DNA of 64,000 nt from Promethearchaeota archaeon (lineage in GTDB: Archaea; Asgardarchaeota; Lokiarchaeia; Sigynarchaeales; SOKP01), in the NCBI GenBank assembly GCA_019057775.1, contig JAHLWT010000251.1, positions 1 to 64,000 on the forward strand, in the 5' to 3' direction. The notes below the pieces were generated by a model. It ran no database searches and was not told where the DNA came from. It saw only the letters and a list, made by a program, of their open reading frames with translations. Both the position numbers and the translations under genes were made by a program. Each line of letters opens with the position of its first letter. Within the stretch, counting starts at the first letter, position 1. Positions 42,950 through 52,038 of this stretch are shown here, piece after piece.

Positions 42950-44314
42950 TTAATGAACTATTTGATAATAAGCCTTTCCAAATCTTTCAACTGCAGAAAT
43001 AATATCATTTTCGTTTGCACCAATCGCAGCGTTCATTACAATATAAGGAGTTTGATAATTGTTACAACATGTCCCAAATGCATTTTCTTTTGGATTATAA
43101 ACTCTTGGTCCTGTAACTCTTAAATTATATAATGCTCCACCAAGAGCATATAGTTGATCTTCCTTTAAATTATTTAACGATATTGCAACGGCTACAGGAT
43201 TGAAGACATCCAAAATTCTTTCATTAATTTGTTCTGCTACTTCTTTTAGTTTTTTTTCAAGAAGGATTCGATTCTTTTGTTGTTTTTTAATTAGTTGTTG
43301 ATACCCACTATTTCCCAGTGAAAGCATTGAAATTAAGAAGTCCACTACAGGTGAAGCTGAGGCACGACCTGCATAAGTTTGACTTATTTTAGAAATATTT
43401 TCAATACGAGGTGAAGCTATTAAGGCGCCACCAACAGGAGTAAGAAAGTTTTTATCTGTTGATTGAATAATTGCATCAACTCTTCCTGCATCAATTGCAG
43501 ATCTAATTAACCTCATCCATTCAGGGCTTTGAACGCCATAGGCGTTAATTACTACGTGTATAAGGTTGTTGTTATAAGCAAATTTACTTATTTCCTTTAT
43601 ATCATCATGCTCACGAGGAGGAAAGAAGCTTGTAATTGAGATAACAGCAAAACACTCATCATCTAATTTTGCTTTTATATCCTCTATTGGAATCCTTACC
43701 GCATCCCCATAAATTTTACCATTGATAATTTTTGCCTTAAAACCCATTAAATCAATAGATTTTAGGAGTGAATTATGATCAATTTGGGGAACTAATACTG
43801 TTCGCTTGTCATATGAGTTAGTCTCATTAAATTCTTTTTTTAAAGCACCTAAAGTTAACGATAATGACATTCCAGTACACAATGGGACTATAATTGCTTT
43901 TTCTATATTCGGTAGCCCGAATATTTTTAAGATATTTTTAGCTAAATAATTAGAGATTTCATACATGATTGAGCTTCCAGGAGCTTTTGGTTGAGGAGCT
44001 GTCAAAAAACCACTTCTTCCTACACCGTGACAAAATCCCGCAGATGTTTTTAGGTGAAGTTTTGAAGCTATTCTTGCTTCTCTCTCTCCTACTCTTGCAG
44101 CATCGCTATCTTTATCTGTATCCATATTTGAAAGAGTTTGTAGCAGAAATTCGATTTGTTCATCAGTCCAAGGTTCTTTTGGAACATTTCTCTGTTCAAA
44201 TAATATTTTCATAGGTTTAAGGAAACTATTTAGTACTAGTTGCCCTCTATTAAGCATATTTTCAGGAATATTCGTATTTTTGAAGAATTCGATTATTTTA
44301 TTATAATCAACCAT
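42950..44314 (-). CDS. spcS: O-phosphoseryl-tRNA(Sec):selenocysteinyl-tRNA synthase (SepSecS)
   Basis: 454 residues from ATG 44314; a longer frame to 44434 would run into tRNA-Sec and is rejected. The PLP enzyme converts phosphoseryl-tRNA(Sec) to Sec-tRNA(Sec) with selenophosphate. Motifs: RVGEREARIAS, FCHGVGRSGFLTAPQPKAPGSS (phosphate loop region), IPLCTGMSLSLTLG, and QSTDKNFLTPVGG with Schiff-base Lys288. It lies directly downstream of tRNA-Sec (36 nt), on the same strand. Phosphoseryl-tRNA kinase and SelD are not in the window. Confidence 0.93.
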   Translation of the reverse strand: MVDYNKIIEFFKNTNIPENMLNRGQLVLNSFLKPMKILFEQRNVPKEPWTDEQIEFLLQTLSNMDTDKDSDAARVGEREARIASKLHLKTSAGFCHGVGRSGFLTAPQPKAPGSSIMYEISNYLAKNILKIFGLPNIEKAIIVPLCTGMSLSLTLGALKKEFNETNSYDKRTVLVPQIDHNSLLKSIDLMGFKAKIINGKIYGDAVRIPIEDIKAKLDDECFAVISITSFFPPREHDDIKEISKFAYNNNLIHVVINAYGVQSPEWMRLIRSAIDAGRVDAIIQSTDKNFLTPVGGALIASPRIENISKISQTYAGRASASPVVDFLISMLSLGNSGYQQLIKKQQKNRILLEKKLKEVAEQINERILDVFNPVAVAISLNNLKEDQLYALGGALYNLRVTGPRVYNPKENAFGTCCNNYQTPYIVMNAAIGANENDIISAVERFGKAYYQIVH

Positions 44315-44349
44315 AATTATCACTATCTCTAAATTCAATGAGGAAATGG

Positions 44350-44439
44350 CGGCCCTCGAGGGGAATCGAACCCCTATCCCTCCGCAGGATAACTGGGTTT
44401 GAAGCCCAGTGTCAGAGACCACTCCAACCGTCAAGGGCC
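44350..44439 (-). tRNA. selC: tRNA-Sec (UCA)
   Basis: 90 nt plus encoded CCA (44349-44347). Acceptor 9 bp (GGCCCTTGA/TCGAGGGCC), 4-bp T stem with loop TTCGATT, D stem 7 bp (GTTGGAG/CTCTGAC) with a 4-nt loop, anticodon stem CTGGG/CCCAG around CTTCAAA, giving anticodon UCA, and a long variable arm. The 9/4 fold and 7-bp D stem are those of archaeal tRNA-Sec. It is intron-free, and it alone of the tRNAs here encodes CCA. Discriminator G. Confidence 0.93.
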
Positions 44440-44532
44440 ATAAAAAATGATTATTTCTAATTCAAATTATTTATCTTTTCAAAATAAGTTTTTGGTTATT
44501 TTATATTGCATCTATAAAAAGAAAGAGAGTAA

Positions 44533-45747
44533 TTAAAATACATCAGATATATTCTTATCATCTTCGAAAATTGCATTGGTTTTTTCCATAATATCGGGAA
44601 TGTCTATTTGTTGTGGACACTTTTCAAGGCATTCACCACATTGAGTACATAAAGAAGCAGCTCCTTCTACCTCATCTCCGTCAGCTAGTCTTTTTTCAAA
44701 ATCTTCTTGAGTTTTCGCCATTCCATTATAAAAAAATGATAGTCGACCTTTTCTTTGTGGTCCCCAATAGTAAGCTTCATTCAGTAACCTTATAACCCAA
44801 GGAATAGAGACTCCGTTGGGACACGGTAAACAATATCTGCAACTGGTACAAGAAACAAGAGTATATTTATTATAAGCTTCTCTTAACTTAGATATAGTTT
44901 GAAGTTCATGTTCAGATAAAGAATTTATTTCTGATTTATTTGCAGATTCAACATTTTCTTGAACCTGTTGCATAGAACTCATTCCACTTAAAACCACTGA
45001 AACCTCTGGATGGTTCCAAACGAAAAATAGAGCCCACTCCGGCATAGATCTTTTCACGTTTGATTCATCAAGTGCTTTTTTAATTTCTGGTTTTGTATCT
45101 AGCTTATGTTCTGGTACTGCTAATTTCCCTCCACGAATAGGCTCCATTACTATAACTGCGATTTTTTTACTCCCTGCATATTGTAAACCTTTAGTGCCAG
45201 CTTGATATTCAATGTCAAGATAATTGTACTGGATTTGACAACAATCCCAGTCGTAATAATCAATTATCTCCTTAAATACATCTAGATTATCATGAAATGA
45301 AAACCCAACATATTGAAATAAGCCATTTGCTTTTGCTTCTTCCATCTTTTTAATTAAACCAAGCCTTTTTATTTTCTCAAGTCGGTGTTTATTCAGTCCA
45401 TGAAAGAGATAGATGTCTGGTTTGGTTTGTAACCTTTCAATTTGTTGATTAAGATATTCATCAAAATCATCTGTTTTTTTTATTAACCACATAGGTAATT
45501 TCGTGGTGAGATGGACTTTTTCACGATACCCATCCTTCAGTGCTTTTCCCACAATTGCCTCACTTTCTCCATTATGATAAGGATAAGCTGTATCAATATA
45601 ATTAACTCCATTATCGATGGCATAGCGAATCATTTTGATTGCTTCTTCCTCATCTACTTCAGTTTGGTTTTTCATCGGAAGTCTCATCCCCCCAAAACCA
45701 AGTGCAGAAACTTCCCAATCAAGAGAACCCATTTTTCTATACTTCAT
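44533..45747 (-). CDS. Aldo/keto reductase with C-terminal 4Fe-4S ferredoxin domain
   Basis: 404 residues. An AKR barrel (1-300) with NYIDTAYPYHNGESE (Asp, Tyr), TTKLPMW (Lys) and YLFHGLNKH (His), the standard AKR catalytic tetrad, joined to a C-terminal region with CTSCRYCLPCPNGV and CTQCGECLEKCPQQI, two cluster motifs. Such fusions pair NADPH or flavin/ferredoxin electron transfer to carbonyl reduction. ATG 45747. Confidence 0.88.
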   Translation of the reverse strand: MKYRKMGSLDWEVSALGFGGMRLPMKNQTEVDEEEAIKMIRYAIDNGVNYIDTAYPYHNGESEAIVGKALKDGYREKVHLTTKLPMWLIKKTDDFDEYLNQQIERLQTKPDIYLFHGLNKHRLEKIKRLGLIKKMEEAKANGLFQYVGFSFHDNLDVFKEIIDYYDWDCCQIQYNYLDIEYQAGTKGLQYAGSKKIAVIVMEPIRGGKLAVPEHKLDTKPEIKKALDESNVKRSMPEWALFFVWNHPEVSVVLSGMSSMQQVQENVESANKSEINSLSEHELQTISKLREAYNKYTLVSCTSCRYCLPCPNGVSIPWVIRLLNEAYYWGPQRKGRLSFFYNGMAKTQEDFEKRLADGDEVEGAASLCTQCGECLEKCPQQIDIPDIMEKTNAIFEDDKNISDVF

Positions 45748-46002
45748 TATACTCCAACTTTTAGATAGTTTAGGTTTAAAATTATTTAAATAGTAGTGTT
45801 TTGTAGTAATTTAATCTATTAAGAATTATAATTGAAATTTATGGTTTTAAATCATATTATACATGTATTACAGTGTCTATTAAATCAATATATAAAAAAA
45901 TAAATAATTAGAAAAATGAATTATAAAATCTTAATACTATTTCCCTTTAAAAATGTGATTTTGCACTTTTTTATTTAAATACAACGGAAAAGTGATTTTA
46001 TT

Positions 46003-46155
46003 ATGATTAGTGAAACAGAATTAGGTTTAGAAAATAGTCTTCTTGCTTGTCCTTTTTTTCACTCTTGCCCACTACCTAAAATTCAATTTTTATGCAAAAA
46101 TCCTGATTGTAAAAATTGTACTGAATACATTTACAACTTAGAAAGATTTAGATAA
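46003..46155 (+). CDS. Small cysteine-rich protein (50 aa)
   Basis: ATG 46003 to TAA 46155 encodes 50 residues with six Cys: LACPFFHSCPLPKI and FLCKNPDCKNCTEYI. The spacing C-x5-C, C-x4-C-x2-C suggests a small metal- or cluster-binding fold. Coding potential is visible from composition relative to the AT-rich flanks. Family not recognised. Confidence 0.6.
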   Translation: MISETELGLENSLLACPFFHSCPLPKIQFLCKNPDCKNCTEYIYNLERFR

Positions 46156-46206
46156 TATATAATTTCGGGAAGATTTACTTTTAGACAATTCTCTTCAAGT
46201 TGAGGT

Positions 46207-46917
46207 TTAAAATTTGCTTGTTATTTTATTCCTATATTTTATATATTCCTTTAAATGCTTAATTTTTTCAAGTTTAAATCGTTCCAAACCCAACGTCGAC
46301 ATGGTCAACCCATAAACTTTTTCGATAAAAGTCGAAATCAAAAATGCTGTTGCTCCCCACACTACGTACTGTTGATGGTTTTCACTATCAATATAATTAA
46401 AATAAAAAACTGGAAATTTTCTGCTTTCGATATCAATTGCTTGCTCTCTGAAATTTGTTTTGCTAGTAAAAAAATCAATGGGAATTTTCAATATTCTTTG
46501 AACTTCCATCTCATCTCTTACCAATTTTTGATTCCTATCAATGATGCCTATAAAGGGTGTAATAATATATTGAGTCATTGTAGGAAAATCATCCAAACAT
46601 CCTATAATTTTAATATTTTCATCTAAAACTCCTATTTCTTCTTCAGTTTCTCTTAAGGCTGTATCTTTCAGGTTTTTATCAATGAGAGGTTCAAATTTCC
46701 CCCCCGGAAAAGACATTTCACCTCTGTGTTTTGTACCTCTATTTGATCTATGTATAAGAATCAAATCATATGGTTTATCTTTATAAGGTACTATTGAAAA
46801 AATAACAGCTGACCTTGTAAAAAAATCATCTTTGATAGATACTCTTAAATGAGAATCACAAGGATATAATTTCTCTCTTATAAAGTTTTCATCGAAAATC
46901 AAGTTATTCTTATCCAT
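46207..46917 (-). CDS. Nudix hydrolase (CoA pyrophosphatase-like)
   Basis: 236 residues. The Nudix box GGKFEP...ALRETEEEIGV is intact in the metal-binding REXXEE part; upstream LIHRSNRGTKHRGEMSFPGG is the characteristic segment of NUDT7/CoA diphosphatase-type enzymes. It probably cleaves coenzyme A derivatives to phosphopantetheine and nucleotide. ATG 46917. Confidence 0.87.
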   Translation of the reverse strand: MDKNNLIFDENFIREKLYPCDSHLRVSIKDDFFTRSAVIFSIVPYKDKPYDLILIHRSNRGTKHRGEMSFPGGKFEPLIDKNLKDTALRETEEEIGVLDENIKIIGCLDDFPTMTQYIITPFIGIIDRNQKLVRDEMEVQRILKIPIDFFTSKTNFREQAIDIESRKFPVFYFNYIDSENHQQYVVWGATAFLISTFIEKVYGLTMSTLGLERFKLEKIKHLKEYIKYRNKITSKF

Positions 46918-47001
46918 ATGTTATCGCAAAAATTTTAAGAGATTGAATATTTAAAAAACATAATATTTCATTCTAATAAAGTTTTTAGCAAGTGTTTAAT
47001 T

Positions 47002-47310
47002 GTGAAACTTCCCAAGGAGCTTAGAGATAAAAGAGAACTAGGTGGAGCAGTTAAAAATAAAAACTGTATAATAAAGGGTTGTAGTGAAACTGCTATTCGC
47101 TCATTATCAGAAAATTCATGGAAAAATTACATTGAAAAAGCAGGTTTGAGATATAAAAAAAATTCACAGCATAAAATTTATTTATGTAAACAGCATTATA
47201 AACAGGCAAATAAATTTAGAAAATCGCAAGATAAAGTATTTCAGAAAAAAGGGTTTCTAGATAACGCTACTGCAGTTAAAAAAGGGAAATTGGGATTACT
47301 AGGGAAGTAA
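47002..47310 (+). CDS. Small basic zinc-binding-like protein
   Basis: 102 residues, GTG start at 47002, strongly basic. C-IIKGC near residues 23-28 and YLCKQHY near 67-73 give a CxxxxC...CxxH set, compatible with a small zinc knuckle that binds nucleic acid. Lys-rich C-terminus. No family name can be given. Confidence 0.55.
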   Translation: MKLPKELRDKRELGGAVKNKNCIIKGCSETAIRSLSENSWKNYIEKAGLRYKKNSQHKIYLCKQHYKQANKFRKSQDKVFQKKGFLDNATAVKKGKLGLLGK

Positions 47311-47424
47311 TACCATTTGATCATAAATTTGGTTAATCAAATTAAATTGGCCTTCAATAATTCCAATTGTTAAAAGGGATAACCCTACAAGCAGAATAAT
47401 CATAGCTACTAATTTATTTCTCAT
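47299..47424 (-). CDS. Possible small membrane protein (41 aa)
   Basis: ATG 47424 to TAG 47299: a 41-residue peptide with one hydrophobic helix (VAMIILLVGLSLLTIGII). It overlaps the 3' end of the convergent gene by 12 nt. The start has AGAGAAAT upstream, a weak ribosome binding site. Support is limited to the helix and start. Confidence 0.4.
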   Translation of the reverse strand: MRNKLVAMIILLVGLSLLTIGIIEGQFNLINQIYDQMVLLP

Positions 47425-47475
47425 ATTTCTCTAATTTTTAAATGTTTGTTCATAAATATATTTTTACTATAAATC

Positions 47476-48342
47476 TCACTTAGTTAATTTCTCTAATGTA
47501 CCAATTTTACTATCTACTTTCTTAGATCGCAAAACAAAATCTTTTTCTTTTTCTTTAAATTTATCTTCAGAAATCTCTTTGGCATGATATCTCCCTTTAT
47601 TTAACTTACGTTCTACTGATAGTTCTGCCTTTTCTAATTTTAATTCCTGAATCCATAATTTCATTCCTGCGATTAACTCTTTTCTTTCAGTCTCTAATTC
47701 ATATTTTTCTTCCTTATACTTTTCTCTTAGCTTTTGAAATGTTTCTTTATCAACTTTGTGTAATTTGTGCTCTCTTGATAAATTTTCTAGTTGAAATACT
47801 TTAGTTTCAATATTTCTATTTATTCTCTGAACTATAAATGGTTCTTCTAAATGTTGTTTTATATCATTCTCTTCTTGTTTAAATTCACTAATCAAAGTTT
47901 TAACTGCTTCTAACTTAATGTTAATCTCTTTTTTAAAATCAAAATCATATTCGTATCTACTATCTTTAGTGGATTTTGCTAGTTCATTTAACTTATCAAT
48001 TAACACTTTCTTGTTAATTTGGATATCATTAAATTCAACATATAATGTTAACTGCTGTTTTACACCATCTGGAAGTGGTTGTACATTATAATTATCTTTT
48101 TTTTTCTTGGATTTCTTTTTCTTCTTATCTTTTTCATCGTCGTCTAAAATTAATTCATTTTTTTCGGTCTGTACTTCTTCCAATTCTTTTTTACCATCTT
48201 GTTCACTCACTGTTATATCCTTTACTTCAGTTTTTTTTTCAGGTTTAGGAATATCAGTAAGCATAGGTTTTCCACAGATAATACAGAATTTATCTTCCCT
48301 TTTCGTAGGATTTCCGCAATACGGACAAAATTTTGGACTCAT
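47476..48342 (-). CDS. Zinc-ribbon coiled-coil protein
   Basis: 288 residues. An N-terminal zinc ribbon (CPYCGNPTKREDKFCIICG, about 6-24) is followed by a Lys/Glu-rich linker (KDKKKKKSKKKK) and a long coiled coil to the end (about 100-288). Divergent from SelB. Likely an interaction or scaffold protein; function unknown. Confidence 0.6.
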   Translation of the reverse strand: MSPKFCPYCGNPTKREDKFCIICGKPMLTDIPKPEKKTEVKDITVSEQDGKKELEEVQTEKNELILDDDEKDKKKKKSKKKKDNYNVQPLPDGVKQQLTLYVEFNDIQINKKVLIDKLNELAKSTKDSRYEYDFDFKKEINIKLEAVKTLISEFKQEENDIKQHLEEPFIVQRINRNIETKVFQLENLSREHKLHKVDKETFQKLREKYKEEKYELETERKELIAGMKLWIQELKLEKAELSVERKLNKGRYHAKEISEDKFKEKEKDFVLRSKKVDSKIGTLEKLTK

Positions 48343-48506
48343 TCAATCATCATTAAAGATTATTATATAAATTATATGATCTGTAAAATTAGGCTAGTAA
48401 TTAAAATTAATTGAGTCCGATTTTTATTATCCATCAGTTCACTATTAATTTAATAGCATAATCAATACTAATGTATATATTCTTTTGATTTTTTAATTAA
48501 TTTAAG

Positions 48507-49925
48507 ATGGAAATTGAAAAGAAAATCCCCATAAACATTGGTTTATTCGGCCATATTGACTCTGGGAAAACAGCCATAGCGGAAGTTCTCAGTGAAATAA
48601 TTTCTACAGCTGGTATTGATGCTCATCCACAAAGCAAAGAAAGAGGGATTACAATAGATTTGGGTTTTACAAGTTTTATAATTGAAAATTTTTTGGTAAC
48701 GCTGGTAGATGGTCCAGGGCATGCAGATTTAATAAAAATTAGTGCTTCTTCTGTAGAAATCATTGATTGTGCTTTAATTGTAATTGATATAAACAAAGGA
48801 CCTCAAATTCAAACTGGGGAACATTTGATCATGGTAGAATCTCTTAGGATAAAGAAAATCATCGTTGTTCTTAATAAAACTGATCTTTTTACAGGGAATA
48901 TTAATGATGAAATCCTAAAAACACGAAATTTTTTTGAAACTACTTCGTTTGGATCCACTGTACCCATCTTTACTGTATCAGCAAAAAGAAAAATAGGATT
49001 TAAAGACTTAAAGAAAGGAATATTAAAAACCATTAAAAATTTTGCAATAATAAGGGAAGATAAAGGGGATATTATTATTCCCATCGATCACCATTTTCCA
49101 ATTAAAGGAATGGGTGCTATTTTAACTGGAACAGTATTAAAAGGAACACTTTCTATAAATCAAAAGTTAGAAATCTTACCATTAAAAATCTCTGGCCGTG
49201 TAAAGAACATCCAAATTTTTCATAAAAATGTAAATATTGTTAGAGCTGGTCATCGTGTTGGCATTAACATAAAAGGCTTAGATCTTAGTAAAATATTCCG
49301 AGGGTGTTATTTAACAGACAATCCAGATGCATTTGAATTTTGTAAAACAATTGAAGTTAAAGTAAATAATAATAAATTATTTAAACCTAAAACCAGTTTT
49401 GGAACTCAAATTCACGTAACATTGGGGATGGTAACAACAACAGGAAACATATATCCATATTATGACATAGAAGGGAAAAAAGTTCAAACAGTTATTTCTA
49501 ACAAAGAACGAGGATTTAAAGCAATTATATTATTTAAGGAAAAGGTATTGATAAGAAAAGAGAAGACTCTAATGCTTTTAAGTCGACTAGACTTACCTCC
49601 TACTACATTAAGAATAATTGGCTCAGCAGATCTAATAAAAACTTACGACCAATCTCCAATACTTTATAAATTTAAAACTAAGAAAGGAACAATTAAAAAC
49701 CCTGATCATGCACAAGGAATTATATGTACGGGTTTAGCTCAAAGCCACATTGGAGCAAAAAAACTTATCGGGAAAAAATTAGAAGCACCCTTTAATAAAG
49801 TTCTAAATACATTTGGAACGAAAGGTGTGGTGATTGTGGGTATAAAAAATAGGGAAATAAAATTAAAAAAGGGAGATTCTGTTTTTCTTAAAGAACTAAG
49901 AAGTTTTCGTCTAAAAAACATTTAA
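48507..49925 (+). CDS. selB: Selenocysteine-specific elongation factor SelB
   Basis: 472 residues, the size of archaeal SelB. G domain: GHIDSGKT (15-22), DGPGHADLIK (G3), NKTD (G4), then the EF-Tu-like domains II and III, and a basic C-terminal domain. Archaeal SelB lacks the winged helices that read SECIS in bacteria. It delivers Sec-tRNA(Sec) to UGA. The window thus holds tRNA-Sec, SepSecS and SelB within about 6 kb. Confidence 0.92.
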   Translation: MEIEKKIPINIGLFGHIDSGKTAIAEVLSEIISTAGIDAHPQSKERGITIDLGFTSFIIENFLVTLVDGPGHADLIKISASSVEIIDCALIVIDINKGPQIQTGEHLIMVESLRIKKIIVVLNKTDLFTGNINDEILKTRNFFETTSFGSTVPIFTVSAKRKIGFKDLKKGILKTIKNFAIIREDKGDIIIPIDHHFPIKGMGAILTGTVLKGTLSINQKLEILPLKISGRVKNIQIFHKNVNIVRAGHRVGINIKGLDLSKIFRGCYLTDNPDAFEFCKTIEVKVNNNKLFKPKTSFGTQIHVTLGMVTTTGNIYPYYDIEGKKVQTVISNKERGFKAIILFKEKVLIRKEKTLMLLSRLDLPPTTLRIIGSADLIKTYDQSPILYKFKTKKGTIKNPDHAQGIICTGLAQSHIGAKKLIGKKLEAPFNKVLNTFGTKGVVIVGIKNREIKLKKGDSVFLKELRSFRLKNI

Positions 49926-49955
49926 ATTTTCATAATTATTATTATATTAACAGAG

Positions 49956-50399
49956 GTGTTAAAATTGGAAAAGGTAAAAGACTCAGAAATTGAAATAAGT
50001 CAAGAAATATTAGATGAATTAATGCGTAGTTTAGAAAGGTTGGAAAACTCAACTGATTTAGAAGGATCAGCAGTAGTTTCAAAAACTGGTTTAAGAATTG
50101 CGAGTTCTGAAACCGCTGATGTTGTTTGGGATATTTATAGTGCTAGTCCAGCCACATTAATTTCGCTAGGAGAAAAGATTAGTCAAGGGTTAGATCAGGG
50201 TGAATTGAGAGATATAGTTATTAGGGGCACCAAGGGATATACAATCATTTTGGTAGGATCTGCTGATAATAATTTCATGCTCTTTACCAATTGTAAAAAA
50301 GGATATAAATTAGGGTATTATTTCCATAAAATAAGGAAATCATTTCATGAAATGGAACCTGTTTTAAAACAAATTGAAACTAAAGATATGACATATTAA
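49956..50399 (+). CDS. Roadblock/LC7-domain protein
   Basis: 147 residues (GTG 49956) or 144 from TTG 49965, which is 7 nt after AGGTG. The domain has EILDELMRSLERLENSTDLEGSAVV, then the strands TGLRIASSETADV, GYTIILVGSADNNFML and a terminal helix, all in the roadblock order. In Asgard archaea such proteins are often tied to small GTPases. It lies 31 nt after selB, possibly cotranscribed. Confidence 0.75.
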   Translation: MLKLEKVKDSEIEISQEILDELMRSLERLENSTDLEGSAVVSKTGLRIASSETADVVWDIYSASPATLISLGEKISQGLDQGELRDIVIRGTKGYTIILVGSADNNFMLFTNCKKGYKLGYYFHKIRKSFHEMEPVLKQIETKDMTY

Positions 50400-50423
50400 A
50401 CCATCTTGTCTTTTTAAATAATG

Positions 50424-50816
50424 TTATTCTTTTATCAGCCATTTTACCTCAGCTCCGTCATTTAATGGATAGTCAGGAGCCGCTACATTCGGTGTATTAT
50501 TATTAACCAAATAAATCCAACCCCCCTTAATCCCGTCGATTTCATTCACATATATTCCCCAACCAAAATCGACGTATTTAATAGCACACCATTTATCTAA
50601 AGCATCAAAAGCCGTTGTTTTCTCATTATTTAAAGTAAAATTTTCTTGAACTTTTATGGTGCCATTTTTATAATCAACGATTAAAGTAATGTTGTTAACA
50701 CTTTCTTTAGGTGGAGTAGTAGGATTATAACTTAAGTTGAAATTAACTATAAAAAGCAATGAAAAACTGGTTATTCCGGCAATTGCTATAAAGAAAAATT
50801 TCAATTTCTTATTCAT
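50424..50816 (-). CDS. Secreted DUF4430-like protein
   Basis: 130 residues: signal/TM at about 5-27, then a beta-grasp-like domain with TTAFDALDKWCAI... GIYVNEIDGIKGGWIYLVNN... YPLNDGAEVKWLIKE, the pattern of DUF4430 (transcobalamin C-terminal-like), a cobalamin- or ligand-binding module on surface proteins. Attached to the outer face. Confidence 0.75.
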   Translation of the reverse strand: MNKKLKFFFIAIAGITSFSLLFIVNFNLSYNPTTPPKESVNNITLIVDYKNGTIKVQENFTLNNEKTTAFDALDKWCAIKYVDFGWGIYVNEIDGIKGGWIYLVNNNTPNVAAPDYPLNDGAEVKWLIKE

Positions 50817-50865
50817 AGAATGGGCCCACTAATTTAAAAAAAATAAAAATTGTTAATTTATTATA

Positions 50866-51708
50866 TTAGTCTATTCTTATTTTCTTGATTAAATTAGGAA
50901 TCATTACTATTAAAATTGTAGCACTTATAGCAGCAAGTAAAAATAAGGGAAATGATGGAATTCCTTGTTTAGTCTTTTGAAAATTTAATTCATAATCACT
51001 TAATTGTATCTCGAGATCAGGGCCAAAAATACTCTGGACTTTACTATAGACAAGAATACCAGTTGTTCTATCATAAATCATCGTACTATTTTGATTCTTA
51101 TTTTCTTGGTTAAAAGTAAATTCAACCATGTAATCATATTCATTAAAAATGAATTCTCCCGGTAAGAATCCCGTACTTAATACTTGTTCTGCGGCTAAGG
51201 TTGTTAAGTTTACTAAATTATTAATCTGAATTAGAAAACCAGAATGAAACGAATTATAACCAAGAGCTAAAGATAATCCTGCTTCGCTATTAGATACATT
51301 ATAGAATGTAGTGTTAGTAACCAACATTCCAGTTATATTTTCCATGAAAGATATGTTAATGTAAGGAATAGGATTGTTAAAACATGGCGCTGAAAATGCT
51401 GAAGCATCATCATCATAAAATCCTGTAAAATTAACAACAATCTGACCACCTGAATTTGTAATGGCATCACCTCGCCGAACCCAATTTAAATCAAGCCATG
51501 TGAATTTTGAATCAAATTGCGTGACATTGTAAATATAAGTTCTATTTAATTCTAATTGTTGAGAATAATTTACAGGCATTGTAATATTTGCTCTTGTTGA
51601 ATTAATTGTTAAAGAGAACAACAACGGAACTATTATAAAAATAATTAACTTTTTGCCTGAAAATTGCTTAAATTTCATCATTTTAACTCTTTTTGTTTTT
51701 CTATTCAT
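50866..51708 (-). CDS. Secreted membrane-anchored protein
   Basis: 280 residues: signal peptide (about 12-38 after a basic MNRKTKRVKMMKFK), an Asn-rich, beta-rich ectodomain with many N-x-S/T sites, and a C-terminal TM (about 252-270) with KKIRID tail. It precedes the DUF4430-like gene on the same strand, so both may act together on the cell surface. Function unknown. Confidence 0.6.
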   Translation of the reverse strand: MNRKTKRVKMMKFKQFSGKKLIIFIIVPLLFSLTINSTRANITMPVNYSQQLELNRTYIYNVTQFDSKFTWLDLNWVRRGDAITNSGGQIVVNFTGFYDDDASAFSAPCFNNPIPYINISFMENITGMLVTNTTFYNVSNSEAGLSLALGYNSFHSGFLIQINNLVNLTTLAAEQVLSTGFLPGEFIFNEYDYMVEFTFNQENKNQNSTMIYDRTTGILVYSKVQSIFGPDLEIQLSDYELNFQKTKQGIPSFPLFLLAAISATILIVMIPNLIKKIRID

Positions 51709-52038
51709 AAATTTTTTTTTCGAATAACTATTAGGTCAAGTTACCATATCATTCCAAATATAATTCCTTTAATGAAAGAAAGCTTTTAAAGATATGGAAA
51801 CTTATCCTATGAATCTCAGGCGTCTATTCTTAAAAATCTGAGTCTAGAGAGAATGGTAAATTAATAAAAATCAATTAATAATATAACTATAAAAATTTAC
51901 CAGTTTTATAGTTATAACCTGGTTAAAGTTCGTAATAATCATGTAATAATTTATAATTACAAGATTTTGAAAGATAATATAAGTTGGGTGATTTGAGAAT
52001 ACCAAAATTAAATAAAAATAGTAATTTACTAATAACAA
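51709..52038. promoter_or_regulatory. 330-nt divergent region with overlapping inverted repeats
   Basis: A perfect 13-bp inverted repeat, TATAACTATAAAA (51882-51894) and TTTTATAGTTATA (51904-51916), has a 9-nt spacer. A second pair, TTACCAG (51897-51903) and CTGGTTAA (51919-51926), shares the same spacer, so the pairings are mutually exclusive. It lies upstream of the flavodoxin gene and could be an operator or a structured leader. Confidence 0.5.

Noticed and set aside
44314..44434. N-terminal extension of SepSecS through the tRNA-Sec
   Set aside because: The extra 40 codons are antisense-free readthrough of tRNA-Sec sequence; the family start matches ATG 44314.
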